Source: Tepidiphilus sp. (GTDB lineage Bacteria; Pseudomonadota; Gammaproteobacteria; Burkholderiales; Rhodocyclaceae). From it: 20,675 bases of DNA. The translations under genes and the position numbers were made by a program. This document shows positions 5,743 to 13,444 of this stretch, in pieces (position 1 is the first letter of the stretch; every line of letters begins with the position of its first letter). The notes below the pieces were generated by a model, which had not been told where the DNA came from, ran no database searches, and was given only the letters and a program-made list of their open reading frames with translations. The DNA lies in contig JAQUGB010000012.1 of the NCBI GenBank assembly GCA_028684345.1, forward strand, positions 1-20,675. The letters run 5' to 3'.

Positions 5743-6171
5743 ATGAAAACGTTCTCCGCCAAGCCGCACGAAGTCACGCGTGACTGGTTCGTCGTCGATG
5801 CGTCGGGCAAGGTGCTGGGTCGGCTCGCGGCCGAGATCGCCCGCCGCCTGCGTGGCAAGCACAAGGCGATCTACACCCCCCACGTCGATACCGGTGATTA
5901 CATCGTGGTCGTCAACGTCGACAAGATCCGCGTCACGGGCAACAAGGCTACCGACAAGAAATACTACCGCCACTCGGGTTATCCTGGCGGTATCTATGAG
6001 ACTACATTCGAGAAGCTGCTGCAGCGCCATCCCGAGCGGGTGCTCGAGAAAGCGGTCAAGGGCATGCTGCCCAAGGGGCCGCTGGGTTACGCGATGCTGA
6101 AGAAGCTCAAGTGCTACGCCGGCGCCGAGCATCCGCACGCCGCGCAGCAGCCAAAAGTGCTGGAAATCTGA
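5743..6171 (+). CDS. rplM: 50S ribosomal protein L13
   Basis: A 142-aa protein starting MKTFSAKPHEVTRDWFVVDA and containing the L13 blocks GKVLGRLAAEIARRLRGKHK, the central HSGYPGGIYE and the C-terminal MLPKGPLGYAMLKKLK. This is the exact length of typical proteobacterial L13, an early-assembling large-subunit protein. The ATG follows GAGGA by about 5 nt. It starts the rplM-rpsI operon, with rpsI 10 nt downstream. A TTGACA/TAACAT promoter lies 50-80 bp upstream, beyond an intrinsic terminator that insulates it from the sRNA-like unit. Leader-based autogenous control is known for L13 in E. coli; I see no structure here clear enough to claim it. Confidence 0.98.
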   Translation: MKTFSAKPHEVTRDWFVVDASGKVLGRLAAEIARRLRGKHKAIYTPHVDTGDYIVVVNVDKIRVTGNKATDKKYYRHSGYPGGIYETTFEKLLQRHPERVLEKAVKGMLPKGPLGYAMLKKLKCYAGAEHPHAAQQPKVLEI

Positions 6172-6181
6172 GGAGTCAGCG

Positions 6182-6574
6182 ATGGCGGTGTCGTACAATT
6201 ACGGAACGGGGCGACGCAAGGAAGCCATCGCCCGCGTGTTCATCAAGCCGGGTTCGGGCAATATCGTCGTCAATGGCAAGCCGCTCGACGAATTCTTTTC
6301 CCGCGAGACGGGGCGCATGATCGTGCGTCAGCCGCTGCGCCTGCTCGAAGTCGAGAATCGCTTCGACATCATGGTCAATGTCGATGGTGGCGGTGAATCC
6401 GGCCAAGCCGGTGCGGTGCGCCACGGCATCACCCGGGCGCTCATCGACTACAATCCCGAGTGGAAAGCACCGCTGCGGGCGGCCGGGTTCGTGACCCGCG
6501 ACGCGCGCGAGGTCGAACGGAAGAAAGTCGGTCTGCGCAAAGCCCGTCGCGCCAAGCAGTTCTCCAAGCGCTGA
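6182..6574 (+). CDS. rpsI: 30S ribosomal protein S9
   Basis: A 130-aa S9. It begins MAVSYNYGTGRRKEAIARVF, has the conserved GGGESGQAGAVRHGITRAL, and ends with the basic tail GLRKARRAKQFSKR that reaches into the 30S P site and contacts initiator and P-site tRNA. The length matches the family. GAGGAG-like sequence in the 10-nt spacer after rplM supplies the ribosome binding site, and the two genes form the usual rplM-rpsI operon. A T-poor hairpin follows at 6601-6623, then argC. Confidence 0.98.
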   Translation: MAVSYNYGTGRRKEAIARVFIKPGSGNIVVNGKPLDEFFSRETGRMIVRQPLRLLEVENRFDIMVNVDGGGESGQAGAVRHGITRALIDYNPEWKAPLRAAGFVTRDAREVERKKVGLRKARRAKQFSKR

Positions 6575-6600
6575 TCGTTTTCGTCCGGGCAGCATTCTGC

Positions 6601-6623
6601 AAAGCCACCCTCGAGGTGGCTTT
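6601..6623 (+). terminator. Hairpin after rpsI, possible weak terminator
   Basis: A perfect 9-bp stem AAAGCCACC/GGTGGCTTT with a 5-nt loop, 27 nt after the rpsI stop. The downstream stretch TTTCGCCGTTT is only partly T-rich, so termination may be incomplete and argC could be read from the same transcript. Confidence 0.6.
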
Positions 6624-6697
6624 CGCCGTTTCAGCACGCTCGATTTTCGGCGTTCTCGGGCGATAATTGCACGCTGTGATCTCAAGGAGGCGAAACG

Positions 6698-7732
6698 ATG
6701 ATCAAGGTTGGCGTGGTCGGCGGCACGGGTTATACGGGGGTGGAATTGTTGCGTCTGCTCAGTCGCCATCCCGAGGTGTCGCTCGAGGCCATCACATCGC
6801 GCACCGAGGCCGGCATGCCGGTGGCCGAGCTGTTTCCCAGCCTTCGGGGTTACGTGAATTTGCGTTTCTCGACGCCGGACGATGCGGGTCTGGACCGTTG
6901 CGACCTCGTCTTCTTCGCCACCCCCAACGGCGTGGCCATGAAAGAGGCTAGGCGCTTGTTGGATGCCGGTGTGCGCCTCATCGACCTCTCGGCCGATTTC
7001 CGCCTGGCCGATGTCGCCCAGTGGGAGCGGTGGTATGGCATGGCGCATGCCGCGCCCGAGCTCCTCGAGGAAGCCGTCTACGGCTTGCCGGAAGTCGAGC
7101 GCGAGGCGATCGCCCGGGCGCGCCTGGTGGCCAATCCCGGCTGTTATCCCACGGCGGTGCAACTCGGCTTTCTGCCGTTGCTCGAGGCGAACGCAGTGGC
7201 ACGCGACTGGCTGGTGGCCGATTGCAAGTCTGGCGTCTCCGGTGCCGGGCGCAAGGCCGAGGTCCACACGCTCTTTGCCGAGGCGACGGACAATTTCAAG
7301 GCCTATGGAGTGGCGGGGCATCGCCATCTGCCCGAGATCCGCCAAGGGTTGCAGCGCATCGCGCGCGGCCTGCCGGTTGAATTGACCTTCGTGCCGCACC
7401 TCACGCCCATGATCCGCGGCATTCATGCCACCCTCTATGCGCGGCTCGCGGACCCATCGCTCGACCTGCAGGCGCTCTTCGCCCAACGCTATGCGGGCGA
7501 ACCCTTCGTGGACGTGCTGCCGGCCGGCTCGCATCCGGAGACGCGTTCGGTGCGGGCGAGCAACCTGTGCCGCATCGCCGTACATCGACCCCAGGGCGGC
7601 GAGATCGTCGTCGTGCTTTCCGTGATCGACAATCTCGTGAAAGGCGCGGCAGGGCAGGCGGTGCAGAACATGAACCTGATGTTCGGTTTCCCCGAGACGC
7701 TGGGGCTCGACCTCGTGCCGGTGAGCCCTTGA
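6698..7732 (+). CDS. argC: N-acetyl-gamma-glutamyl-phosphate reductase
   Basis: A 344-aa enzyme of arginine biosynthesis that reduces N-acetylglutamyl phosphate to the semialdehyde using NADPH. The N-terminal nucleotide fold opens with MIKVGVVGGTGYTGVELLRLL (G-x-x-G-x-x-G). The catalytic cysteine is Cys149 in VANPGCYPTA, and the family segments SGVSGAGRKA and HRHLPEI, with FVPHLTPMIRGI, follow. The length is that of the long ArgC form common in Proteobacteria. A clear AAGGAGG lies 7 nt before the ATG. It sits between rpsI and erpA in an order typical of Betaproteobacteria; no ARG box could be recognised by eye. A GATAAT at 6662-6667 might be a -10 element but lacks a convincing -35. Confidence 0.97.
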   Translation: MIKVGVVGGTGYTGVELLRLLSRHPEVSLEAITSRTEAGMPVAELFPSLRGYVNLRFSTPDDAGLDRCDLVFFATPNGVAMKEARRLLDAGVRLIDLSADFRLADVAQWERWYGMAHAAPELLEEAVYGLPEVEREAIARARLVANPGCYPTAVQLGFLPLLEANAVARDWLVADCKSGVSGAGRKAEVHTLFAEATDNFKAYGVAGHRHLPEIRQGLQRIARGLPVELTFVPHLTPMIRGIHATLYARLADPSLDLQALFAQRYAGEPFVDVLPAGSHPETRSVRASNLCRIAVHRPQGGEIVVVLSVIDNLVKGAAGQAVQNMNLMFGFPETLGLDLVPVSP

Positions 7733-7817
7733 ACTAACGGGAACGGGGAACGGCGAGCGCCCTTTCCGGTCCATAACCACGTCGCCTCTGCGACGACCCT
7801 GACGAGGAGCCCATATC

Positions 7818-8168
7818 ATGACGACCGAAACCCAGACCGACGACGTACTCGTTTTTACCGACAGTGCCGCCGCCAAAGTGCGCGAGCTGATCGAAGAAGA
7901 AGGTAATCCGGCGCTCAAGCTGCGTGTATTCGTGACCGGGGGTGGTTGCTCCGGATTTCAGTACGGTTTCACCTTCGACGAGGAAGTGGCCGAAGACGAT
8001 GCCGTGATCGAAAAGGGCGGAGTGACGCTGCTCATCGATTCCATGAGTTACCAATATCTGGTCGGCGCCGAGATCGACTACGTGGAAGGGATCGAGGGGG
8101 CGCAGTTCGTGATCCGCAACCCCAATGCGACCACCACCTGCGGCTGCGGGCAGTCTTTCTCCGTGTAA
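7818..8168 (+). CDS. erpA: Iron-sulfur cluster insertion protein ErpA
   Basis: A 116-aa A-type Fe-S carrier. The three cluster ligands of the family are present: Cys44 in TGGGCSGFQYGF, and Cys108 and Cys110 in the C-terminal TTTCGCGQSFSV. ErpA passes clusters from the scaffold machinery to apo-targets; in E. coli these include IspG and respiratory enzymes. The phrase VTLLIDSMSYQYLVGAEIDY is typical. The ATG follows GAGGAG by 8 nt. The 85-nt gap after argC has a small 6-bp hairpin (7780-7795) with no T-run. The position next to argC supports ErpA over IscA or SufA, which normally lie in isc or suf clusters. In this window CcoG and CcoI/cbb3 biogenesis are plausible consumers of Fe-S or metal handling, but no direct link is shown. 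Confidence 0.94.
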   Translation: MTTETQTDDVLVFTDSAAAKVRELIEEEGNPALKLRVFVTGGGCSGFQYGFTFDEEVAEDDAVIEKGGVTLLIDSMSYQYLVGAEIDYVEGIEGAQFVIRNPNATTTCGCGQSFSV

Positions 8169-8207
8169 GGCACGAGACAAGAATCGACGAACGATGAAGG
8201 GGGGGCG

Positions 8208-8975
8208 ATGCAGATCGAAGGAGGAGTGTTTCTCATCACCGGCGGCGCCTCCGGGCTGGGGGCGGCCACGGCTCGCATGGTCGTGACTGGCGGCGGCAGG
8301 GCCGTACTTGCTGATCAAGACGAGGCAAAGGGTGCGGCGCTGGCTGCCGAGCTGGGCAGTAACGCGCATTTCGTGCGCACCGACGTCACCGACGAAGCGA
8401 GTGCCCAAGCGGCCGTGGCTGCCGCAGTGGAACGATTCGGCCGGCTCGACGTGCTGGTCAATTGCGCCGGCGTCGCTCCGGCCGAGAAGATCGTCGGCAA
8501 GGAAGGGCCACACCGGCTGGATTCGTTCGCGCGAACGATCCAGATCAACCTCATTGGTACCTTCAACCTGATGCGCTTGGCCGCTGCCCTCATGAGTGCC
8601 AACGAACCCAACGCCGAGGGGGAGCGCGGCGTCATCGTCAACACGGCCTCCGTGGCCGCCTTCGATGGTCAGATCGGACAGGTGGCCTATGCCGCCTCGA
8701 AGGGAGGGGTGGTATCGCTCACCTTGCCTGCGGCGCGTGAATTGGCCCGCTGGGGGATTCGGGTGATGGCCATCGCTCCCGGAATCATGGAAACGCCCAT
8801 GTTGCTAGGGATGCCAGCCGAAGTGCAGGAGTCTCTGGGCAAGATGGTCCCCTTTCCACCGCGCATGGGGCGTCCGACCGAATATGCCGCTTTGGTGCGG
8901 CACATCGTCGAGAACGTCTATCTCAACGCAGAGGTGATCCGCCTGGACGGCGCCATTCGCATGGGGGCAAAGTGA
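8208..8975 (+). CDS. SDR-family 3-hydroxyacyl-CoA dehydrogenase-like protein
   Basis: A 255-aa classical short-chain dehydrogenase. The NAD(H)-binding motif TGGASGLG is at 11-18, NCAG at 85-88, and the catalytic tetrad Asn114, Ser148, Tyr161 and Lys165 is intact in YAASK context. The segments NTASVAAFDGQIGQVAYAAS and IAPGIMETPML closely resemble 3-hydroxyacyl-CoA dehydrogenase type 2 (HSD17B10-like), enzymes of fatty acid and branched-chain acyl-CoA oxidation. NAD rather than NADP use is suggested by an Asp (LADQDE) after beta strand 2. A G-rich stretch precedes the ATG. It lies 39 bp after erpA and 28 bp before ccoI on the same strand but has no obvious functional tie to either. Substrate is inferred from resemblance only; a FabG-like role is less likely. 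Confidence 0.85.
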   Translation: MQIEGGVFLITGGASGLGAATARMVVTGGGRAVLADQDEAKGAALAAELGSNAHFVRTDVTDEASAQAAVAAAVERFGRLDVLVNCAGVAPAEKIVGKEGPHRLDSFARTIQINLIGTFNLMRLAAALMSANEPNAEGERGVIVNTASVAAFDGQIGQVAYAASKGGVVSLTLPAARELARWGIRVMAIAPGIMETPMLLGMPAEVQESLGKMVPFPPRMGRPTEYAALVRHIVENVYLNAEVIRLDGAIRMGAK

Positions 8976-9003
8976 GCCGCGGCGGAGACGAACGAAGGTG
9001 GGG

Positions 9004-11469
9004 ATGAACGAGAGCACGTGGGAGCAAGCCGGGAGCGCGGCGGTCGTCGCAGAAGAAGGCTGCTATCACTGCGGCCTGCCGATTCCGCCGCAGACGCATT
9101 TTTCCGTGGTGATCGACGGGCGGGCGCGGCGTATGTGTTGCGCCGGCTGCGTGGCCGTGGCGCAGGCCATCGTCGACAACGGCCTGGGCGACTATTACCG
9201 CCACCGCGATGCCATGCCCGAGCCGGTGCGCGAAGCCTTGCCCGAGGTGGTGCGAGAACTCGAATCCTTCGATCTGCCCGAACTCACCGAGCAGGTCTCA
9301 CGGGCGGTAGGCGAGCACGAGCGCGAGGTCACCCTCATCCTCGAGGGCATCACCTGCGCAGCCTGCGTCTGGCTCAACGAGCAGCACCTGCGCCGCCAGC
9401 CCGGCGTCACCCACGTCGAGATCAATTACGCCACCCGCCGCGCGCTGGTGCGCTGGGATCCTGAGCGTACGAGCCTGTCGCGTATCCTCAAGGCGATCGC
9501 CGAGATCGGCTATCGCGCCTACCCTTTCGATTCGAAGAAGGCCGAAGAGGTGGCGCAGCGCGAGCGCCGATCCATGCTCTGGCGCGTGTTCGTGGCCGGC
9601 TTTGCCTCGATGCAGGTCATGATGTATGCCATCCCCACCTACTTGGCGGGCGAGGGCGAGATGCCGGCCGACATCGAGCGCTTGTTGCGCTGGGCGAGCC
9701 TCGTGCTGACCCTGCCCGTGGTGTTCTACTCCTGTGGCCCTTTTTTTGCCAATGCCTGGCGCGACCTGCGGCTGCGGCGTGTCGGGATGGACGTGCCGGT
9801 GGCCTTGGGCATCGGTGTGGCTTTTTTGGCTAGCCTATGGTTTACCCTCACCGACGGGGCTGAGGTTTATTTCGACTCGGTGGCGATGTTCGCCTTCTTC
9901 CTGCTGGGGGGGAGATTCCTCGAGATGCTCGCCCGTCAGCGGGCGGTTCGGGGGCTGGAGGAGGTCGCCCGCGTCATTCCGGCCGTGGCCGAGCGCCTGG
10001 AGGCGGGGGGATGGGAACGGGTACCGGTGGCGCGACTGGCACCGGGCGACCGGATCCGCGTACGTCCTGGCCAGACGATACCCGTCGACGGGCGGATCTT
10101 GTCGGGGTACGGCGAAGTGAGCGAAGCCATCCTCACGGGAGAGAGTCGCCCGATTCCCAAGAGCGAAGGGGATAGGGTGCTCGGCGGCAGTCTAAACGGA
10201 GGGGGAGTGCTGGAAATCGCCGTCGAGCGGGTCGGCGAAGAAACCCGGCTCGCGACCATCCGTCGCGCCATGGAGCGGGCGCAAAGCGAAAAGCCCGCGA
10301 TCTCCACGCTCGCCGAGCGCTACGCCGGCCTCTTCATCCTGGCCGTGCTGGCATTGGCGTTGTTCACCGCCGTGCTGTGGAGCTGGCTCGATCCGGCGCG
10401 CATCGTTCCCATCGTCGTCTCGGTGCTCGTCGTCGCTTGCCCCTGCGCCCTGTCCTTGGCCACCCCGGTGGCCTTGACCGCGGCTACCGATGCCTTGATG
10501 CGCTCGGGTGTGCTGGTGACGCGCGGGCACGCCATCGAGACTTTGGCCCGGCTCACCGACATTGCGTTCGACAAGACCGGTACACTCACGCGGGGGCAGC
10601 TGGCTGTGGCCAAGATGCTCCCGCTCTCCGGACATGACGCGCAGCAATCGCTGGCGCTGGCTGCGGCGCTGGAGGCGGCGAGCGAACATCCGATCGCCCG
10701 CGCTTTCGCCGACGTGACGCCCATGGACGTTTCGCTCGAGGCGCTGGAAGCGGTCACCGGCCAAGGCTTGAGCGCCCGCATCGGCGGACGCCGGGTGCGG
10801 ATCGGCCGCCCCGAATGGGTCGCCGAAGGGTTTTTCTTGCCCACACCGGCGCAGGAAGGAAGCGACATCGATCCGACACTCACCTGGGTGGCGCTGGCCG
10901 ACGAAGCGGGCTGGATGGCGCTTTTCGGTTTGACCGACGTCGTGCGCGACGAAGCTCCTGCCCTGGTGCAGGAGCTTCATGCGCTCGGAGTGCGTACGCA
11001 TCTCCTGTCCGGAGACGCGCCCGAGATCGTCTCCCATGTCGCACGGGCGCTCGGCATCGACTCGGCACGCGCTGCGCTCACCCCCGAGGGCAAGATCGAG
11101 GCTCTGCGGGAAGTGATGGCACGGCCGGGGAGCGTGGTCGCCATGGTCGGCGACGGGGTCAACGACGCTCCGGTGCTCGCGGGGGCGCACGTCTCGGTGG
11201 CCATGGGCGAAGGGGCGGATCTCGCCCGACTCAACGCCGACGTCGTGCTGCTCGGCAGCGACCTCTCGGGCGTCGCGCGTGCCGTACGCCATGCACGCCG
11301 TACGCTCGTGGTCGTGGCGCAGAACCATCGCTGGGCATTCACTTACAACCTTCTCGCCATCCCCTTTGCCATGGCCGGCTGGGTGACGCCGTGGATGGCG
11401 GGTCTGGGAATGGCGGCGAGCTCCTTGGGCGTCGTGCTCAACGCACTGCGCCTGCAACGCGCTCCATAG
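9004..11469 (+). CDS. ccoI: Cbb3 oxidase assembly Cu-transporting P-type ATPase CcoI
   Basis: An 821-aa P1B-type ATPase in the inner membrane that exports copper for the CuB site of cbb3 oxidase. Parts in order: an N-terminal Cys-rich domain (CYHC at 20-23, CCAGC at 45-49) typical of FixI/CcoI, a heavy-metal-associated domain with CAAC at 118-121, transmembrane helices, the actuator loop with TGES, the intramembrane CPC (479-481), the phosphorylation motif DKTGT (Asp523), SEHP, and the hinge GDGVNDAP (Asp717). All key residues are intact. The neighbours ccoS and ccoNOQP support CcoI rather than a detoxifying CopA. I prefer ATG 9004 over a GTG two codons earlier because the G-rich AAGGTGG fits as ribosome binding site. 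Confidence 0.95.
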   Translation: MNESTWEQAGSAAVVAEEGCYHCGLPIPPQTHFSVVIDGRARRMCCAGCVAVAQAIVDNGLGDYYRHRDAMPEPVREALPEVVRELESFDLPELTEQVSRAVGEHEREVTLILEGITCAACVWLNEQHLRRQPGVTHVEINYATRRALVRWDPERTSLSRILKAIAEIGYRAYPFDSKKAEEVAQRERRSMLWRVFVAGFASMQVMMYAIPTYLAGEGEMPADIERLLRWASLVLTLPVVFYSCGPFFANAWRDLRLRRVGMDVPVALGIGVAFLASLWFTLTDGAEVYFDSVAMFAFFLLGGRFLEMLARQRAVRGLEEVARVIPAVAERLEAGGWERVPVARLAPGDRIRVRPGQTIPVDGRILSGYGEVSEAILTGESRPIPKSEGDRVLGGSLNGGGVLEIAVERVGEETRLATIRRAMERAQSEKPAISTLAERYAGLFILAVLALALFTAVLWSWLDPARIVPIVVSVLVVACPCALSLATPVALTAATDALMRSGVLVTRGHAIETLARLTDIAFDKTGTLTRGQLAVAKMLPLSGHDAQQSLALAAALEAASEHPIARAFADVTPMDVSLEALEAVTGQGLSARIGGRRVRIGRPEWVAEGFFLPTPAQEGSDIDPTLTWVALADEAGWMALFGLTDVVRDEAPALVQELHALGVRTHLLSGDAPEIVSHVARALGIDSARAALTPEGKIEALREVMARPGSVVAMVGDGVNDAPVLAGAHVSVAMGEGADLARLNADVVLLGSDLSGVARAVRHARRTLVVVAQNHRWAFTYNLLAIPFAMAGWVTPWMAGLGMAASSLGVVLNALRLQRAP

Positions 11470-11480
11470 GCTCTGAGACG

Positions 11481-11696
11481 ATGGAAAGCCTCTATATTCT
11501 GATCCCCTTGTCGGTCGTGCTCGTGTTCGTCATCGGCCTCGTCTTCTGGTGGTCGGTCAGGAGCGGGCAGTTCGACGATCTCCAGGGGCCGGCCTACCGC
11601 GTCCTCTTCGAAGACCGCGACGAGGCGGCCGAAAAAACGACGGGCCCCGCGGACCATGATGCCGGCAAGGCGGGTGGAAATGTCGATGAACGATAA
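11481..11696 (+). CDS. ccoS: Cbb3-type oxidase assembly protein CcoS
   Basis: A 71-aa single-span membrane protein starting MESLYILIPLSVVLVFVIGL, with the hydrophobic helix at about 4-24 and then FWWSVRSGQFDDLQGPAYR, the hallmark CcoS segment (aromatic pair, then GQFDDL, a Pro and the downstream acidic FEDRD). The C-terminal tail is polar and variable. CcoS is required for insertion of haem and copper cofactors into the catalytic subunit of cbb3 oxidase. It starts 11 nt after the ccoI stop with only a weak ribosome binding site, so translational coupling to ccoI is likely. The FNR-type promoter at 11705 begins just after its stop. Confidence 0.93.
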   Translation: MESLYILIPLSVVLVFVIGLVFWWSVRSGQFDDLQGPAYRVLFEDRDEAAEKTTGPADHDAGKAGGNVDER

Positions 11697-11704
11697 ACTT
11701 CTTT

Positions 11705-11746
11705 GACATGCATCAAAAACCTCTGGGGCGATAAGGGATAGAATCG
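11705..11746 (+). promoter_or_regulatory. FNR/ANR-type box and -10, class II promoter
   Basis: TTGACATGCATCAA (11705-11718) differs by one base from the FNR/ANR consensus TTGAT-N4-ATCAA. TAGAAT lies at 11741-11746. The centre of the box (11711.5) is 41.5 bp from a start site near 11753, the classic spacing of FNR-activated class II promoters. It therefore predicts induction under low oxygen. The transcript meets a terminator about 80 nt later, before ccoN. Confidence 0.8.
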
Positions 11747-11752
11747 ATTCCG

Positions 11753-11833
11753 GTTTGGGTGCGAGTCCAAGCCTTTTTGGGTTCCTTGTCTCTCTGTTGG
11801 GGTTGGGGGCACGCACGCGCGTGCCCTTTTTTT
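11753..11833 (+). ncRNA. Candidate low-oxygen-induced small RNA upstream of ccoN
   Basis: An approximately 80-nt transcript is predicted from the FNR-type promoter start (~11753) to the intrinsic terminator T-run at 11833. I see no ORF with a ribosome binding site in it. The 5' half has a possible small hairpin (CCAA and TTGG around 11767-11780), and the middle (11781-11800) is U/C-rich and may be single-stranded. It could instead be a terminated leader (attenuator) of ccoNOQP, but a second FNR-type site and -10 lie after the terminator, so ccoN need not depend on readthrough. Oxygen-controlled sRNAs such as FnrS exist in enterics; homology to them is not implied. Confidence 0.55.
11807..11833 (+). 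terminator. Intrinsic terminator between ccoS and ccoN
   Basis: A perfect 8-bp stem GGGCACGC/GCGTGCCC with loop ACGC, followed by seven Ts (11827-11833) and then CTTTC. It may end both ccoIS readthrough and the RNA started at ~11753. Confidence 0.9.
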
Positions 11834-11880
11834 CTTTCTCCCGCCATGTTTCGTCGTGTTTTCTGTGTCATCGACTAAAA

Positions 11881-11923
11881 TGTTGACCGAAGTCAACACG
11901 GCTTTGCTCGCGCGGCGTATCCT
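11881..11923 (+). promoter_or_regulatory. Second FNR-like dyad and -10, promoter of ccoNOQP
   Basis: TGTTGAC-CGAA-GTCAACA (11881-11898) is a perfect dyad. Its core TTGAC-N4-GTCAA matches an FNR-type half-site geometry, with C/G in place of the consensus T/A. TATCCT (11918-11923) starts 28.5 bp after the dyad centre, close to the 29.5 bp of the first site, placing the start near 11931. That leaves a ~58-nt leader to ccoN. It could serve FNR/ANR or a related CRP-family regulator such as DNR. Confidence 0.65.
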
Positions 11924-11988
11924 ACCGCTTGTCGCAGTCGGCGGACGCGTCGGGGTGATTTCGGTAAGTTCTCATTGGAGAGGTGACC

Positions 11989-13431
11989 ATGCAAACGGAA
12001 GCGACTTATAACTACAAAGTCGTACGCCAGTTCGCCATCATGGCGGTGGTGTGGGGCATCGTAGGGATGCTGGTCGGGGTGTTGATCGCCGCCCAGCTGG
12101 TCTGGCCGCAGCTCAATTTCCCGCAGCTCGGCGAGTGGTTCCATTTCGGGCGGTTGCGTCCGCTGCACACGAACGCGGTGATTTTCGCCTTCGGCGGCTC
12201 GGCGCTCTTTGCCACGTCCTACTATGTGGTGCAACGCACCTGCCATACCCGGCTCTTCGCGCCGGGCCTGGCGGCTTTCACCTTCTGGGGCTGGCAGCTC
12301 GTGATCGTGCTCGCCGCGCTGTCCCTGCCGCTGGGCTTCACCACCGGTAAGGAATACGCCGAGCTCGAGTGGCCCATCGACATCCTCATCACCCTCGTGT
12401 GGGTGGCCTACGCCGTGGTGTTCTTCGGCACCATCGCCCAGCGCAAGGTGAGCCACATCTACGTGGCCAACTGGTTCTACGGCGCCTTCATCATCGCCGT
12501 GGCGCTGCTACACGTGGTCAACAGCATGGCCCTGCCCGTACTCGAAGCGGGCATCCTCACGCCGAAGTCCTATTCGGCCTACGCCGGGGCGCAGGATGCC
12601 ATGGTGCAGTGGTGGTATGGCCACAACGCCGTGGGCTTCTTCCTCACCGCCGGGTTCCTAGGCATGATGTACTACTTCGTGCCCAAGCAGGCCGGCCGTC
12701 CGGTGTATTCCTACCGGCTCTCCGTGGTGCACTTCTGGGCCCTCATCTTCACCTACATGTGGGCCGGTCCGCACCACCTGCACTACACGGCGCTGCCCGA
12801 CTGGACCCAATCGCTCGGCATGATCTTTTCGCTGATCCTGCTCGCGCCGTCCTGGGGCGGGATGATCAACGGCATCATGACGCTCTCCGGCGCCTGGCAC
12901 AAGCTGCGTGACGACCCGATCCTGAAGTTCCTCATCGTCTCGCTCTCCTTCTATGGCATGTCCACCTTCGAAGGGCCGATGATGTCGGTGAAGACGGTCA
13001 ACGCCTTGTCGCACTACACCGACTGGACGGTGGGTCACGTGCACTCCGGGGCGCTCGGCTGGGTGGCGATGGTGACCATCGGCTCGCTCTACTATTTGAT
13101 CCCGCGGCTCTACGGCAAAGTCGAGATGTATTCGCGTGATCTGGTCACGGCGCACTTCTGGATCGCGACGATCGGCATCGTGCTCTACATCGCCTCGATG
13201 TGGATCTCCGGGGTGATGCAGGGTCTGATGTGGCGCGCCACCAACCCCGACGGCACGCTCACCTATGCCTTCGTCGAATCGGTGAAAGCCTCCTATCCGT
13301 TCTGGACCATCCGGGTGCTCGGTGGGCTGCTCTTCCTGGTCGGAATGTTGCTGATGGCCTACAACGTATTCAAGACCGTCGCGGGCGCCAAACCCGTCGA
13401 TGCGCCGGTGCTGGCTCCGGCTCATGCCTGA
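11989..13431 (+). CDS. ccoN: Cytochrome c oxidase cbb3-type subunit I
   Basis: A 480-aa polytopic membrane protein, the catalytic haem-copper subunit of cbb3 oxidase. Histidines of the haem b and b3/CuB sites are visible in RLRPLHTNAVIFAFG, WWYGHNAVGFFLT, WAGPHHLHYTALPDW and the pair in DWTVGHVHSGALGWVAM. About twelve hydrophobic spans are present. It reduces oxygen to water with very high affinity and pumps protons. The ATG at 11989 follows GGAGAGGTG; a GTG two codons upstream is less well placed. It is first of ccoN-O-Q-P with gaps of 13, 16 and 1 nt. Its promoter region has two FNR-type sites, implying low-oxygen induction. Confidence 0.98.
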   Translation: MQTEATYNYKVVRQFAIMAVVWGIVGMLVGVLIAAQLVWPQLNFPQLGEWFHFGRLRPLHTNAVIFAFGGSALFATSYYVVQRTCHTRLFAPGLAAFTFWGWQLVIVLAALSLPLGFTTGKEYAELEWPIDILITLVWVAYAVVFFGTIAQRKVSHIYVANWFYGAFIIAVALLHVVNSMALPVLEAGILTPKSYSAYAGAQDAMVQWWYGHNAVGFFLTAGFLGMMYYFVPKQAGRPVYSYRLSVVHFWALIFTYMWAGPHHLHYTALPDWTQSLGMIFSLILLAPSWGGMINGIMTLSGAWHKLRDDPILKFLIVSLSFYGMSTFEGPMMSVKTVNALSHYTDWTVGHVHSGALGWVAMVTIGSLYYLIPRLYGKVEMYSRDLVTAHFWIATIGIVLYIASMWISGVMQGLMWRATNPDGTLTYAFVESVKASYPFWTIRVLGGLLFLVGMLLMAYNVFKTVAGAKPVDAPVLAPAHA

Positions 13432-13444
13432 GGGAGAATGAATC

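Noticed and set aside
7780..7795. 6-bp hairpin CGTCGC/GCGACG between argC and erpA as a terminator
   Set aside because: Short and without a T-run; too weak to call.
6176..7918. A 580-codon minus-strand open frame opposite rpsI, argC and the start of erpA
   Set aside because: Antisense shadow of conserved genes with no recognisable domain.
10192..11457. A 421-codon minus-strand open frame opposite ccoI
   Set aside because: Antisense shadow; the ccoI strand shows every expected P-type ATPase motif.
9004..11469. CopA-type copper-detoxification ATPase
   Set aside because: The Cys-rich N-terminal domain and the position before ccoS and ccoNOQP favour CcoI.
8998..11469. Unusual gene order, ccoIS before ccoNOQP
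   Set aside because: The ccoNOQP-ccoGHIS order is the textbook one, but ccoIS upstream is, as far as I know, common in Betaproteobacteria, so not novel.
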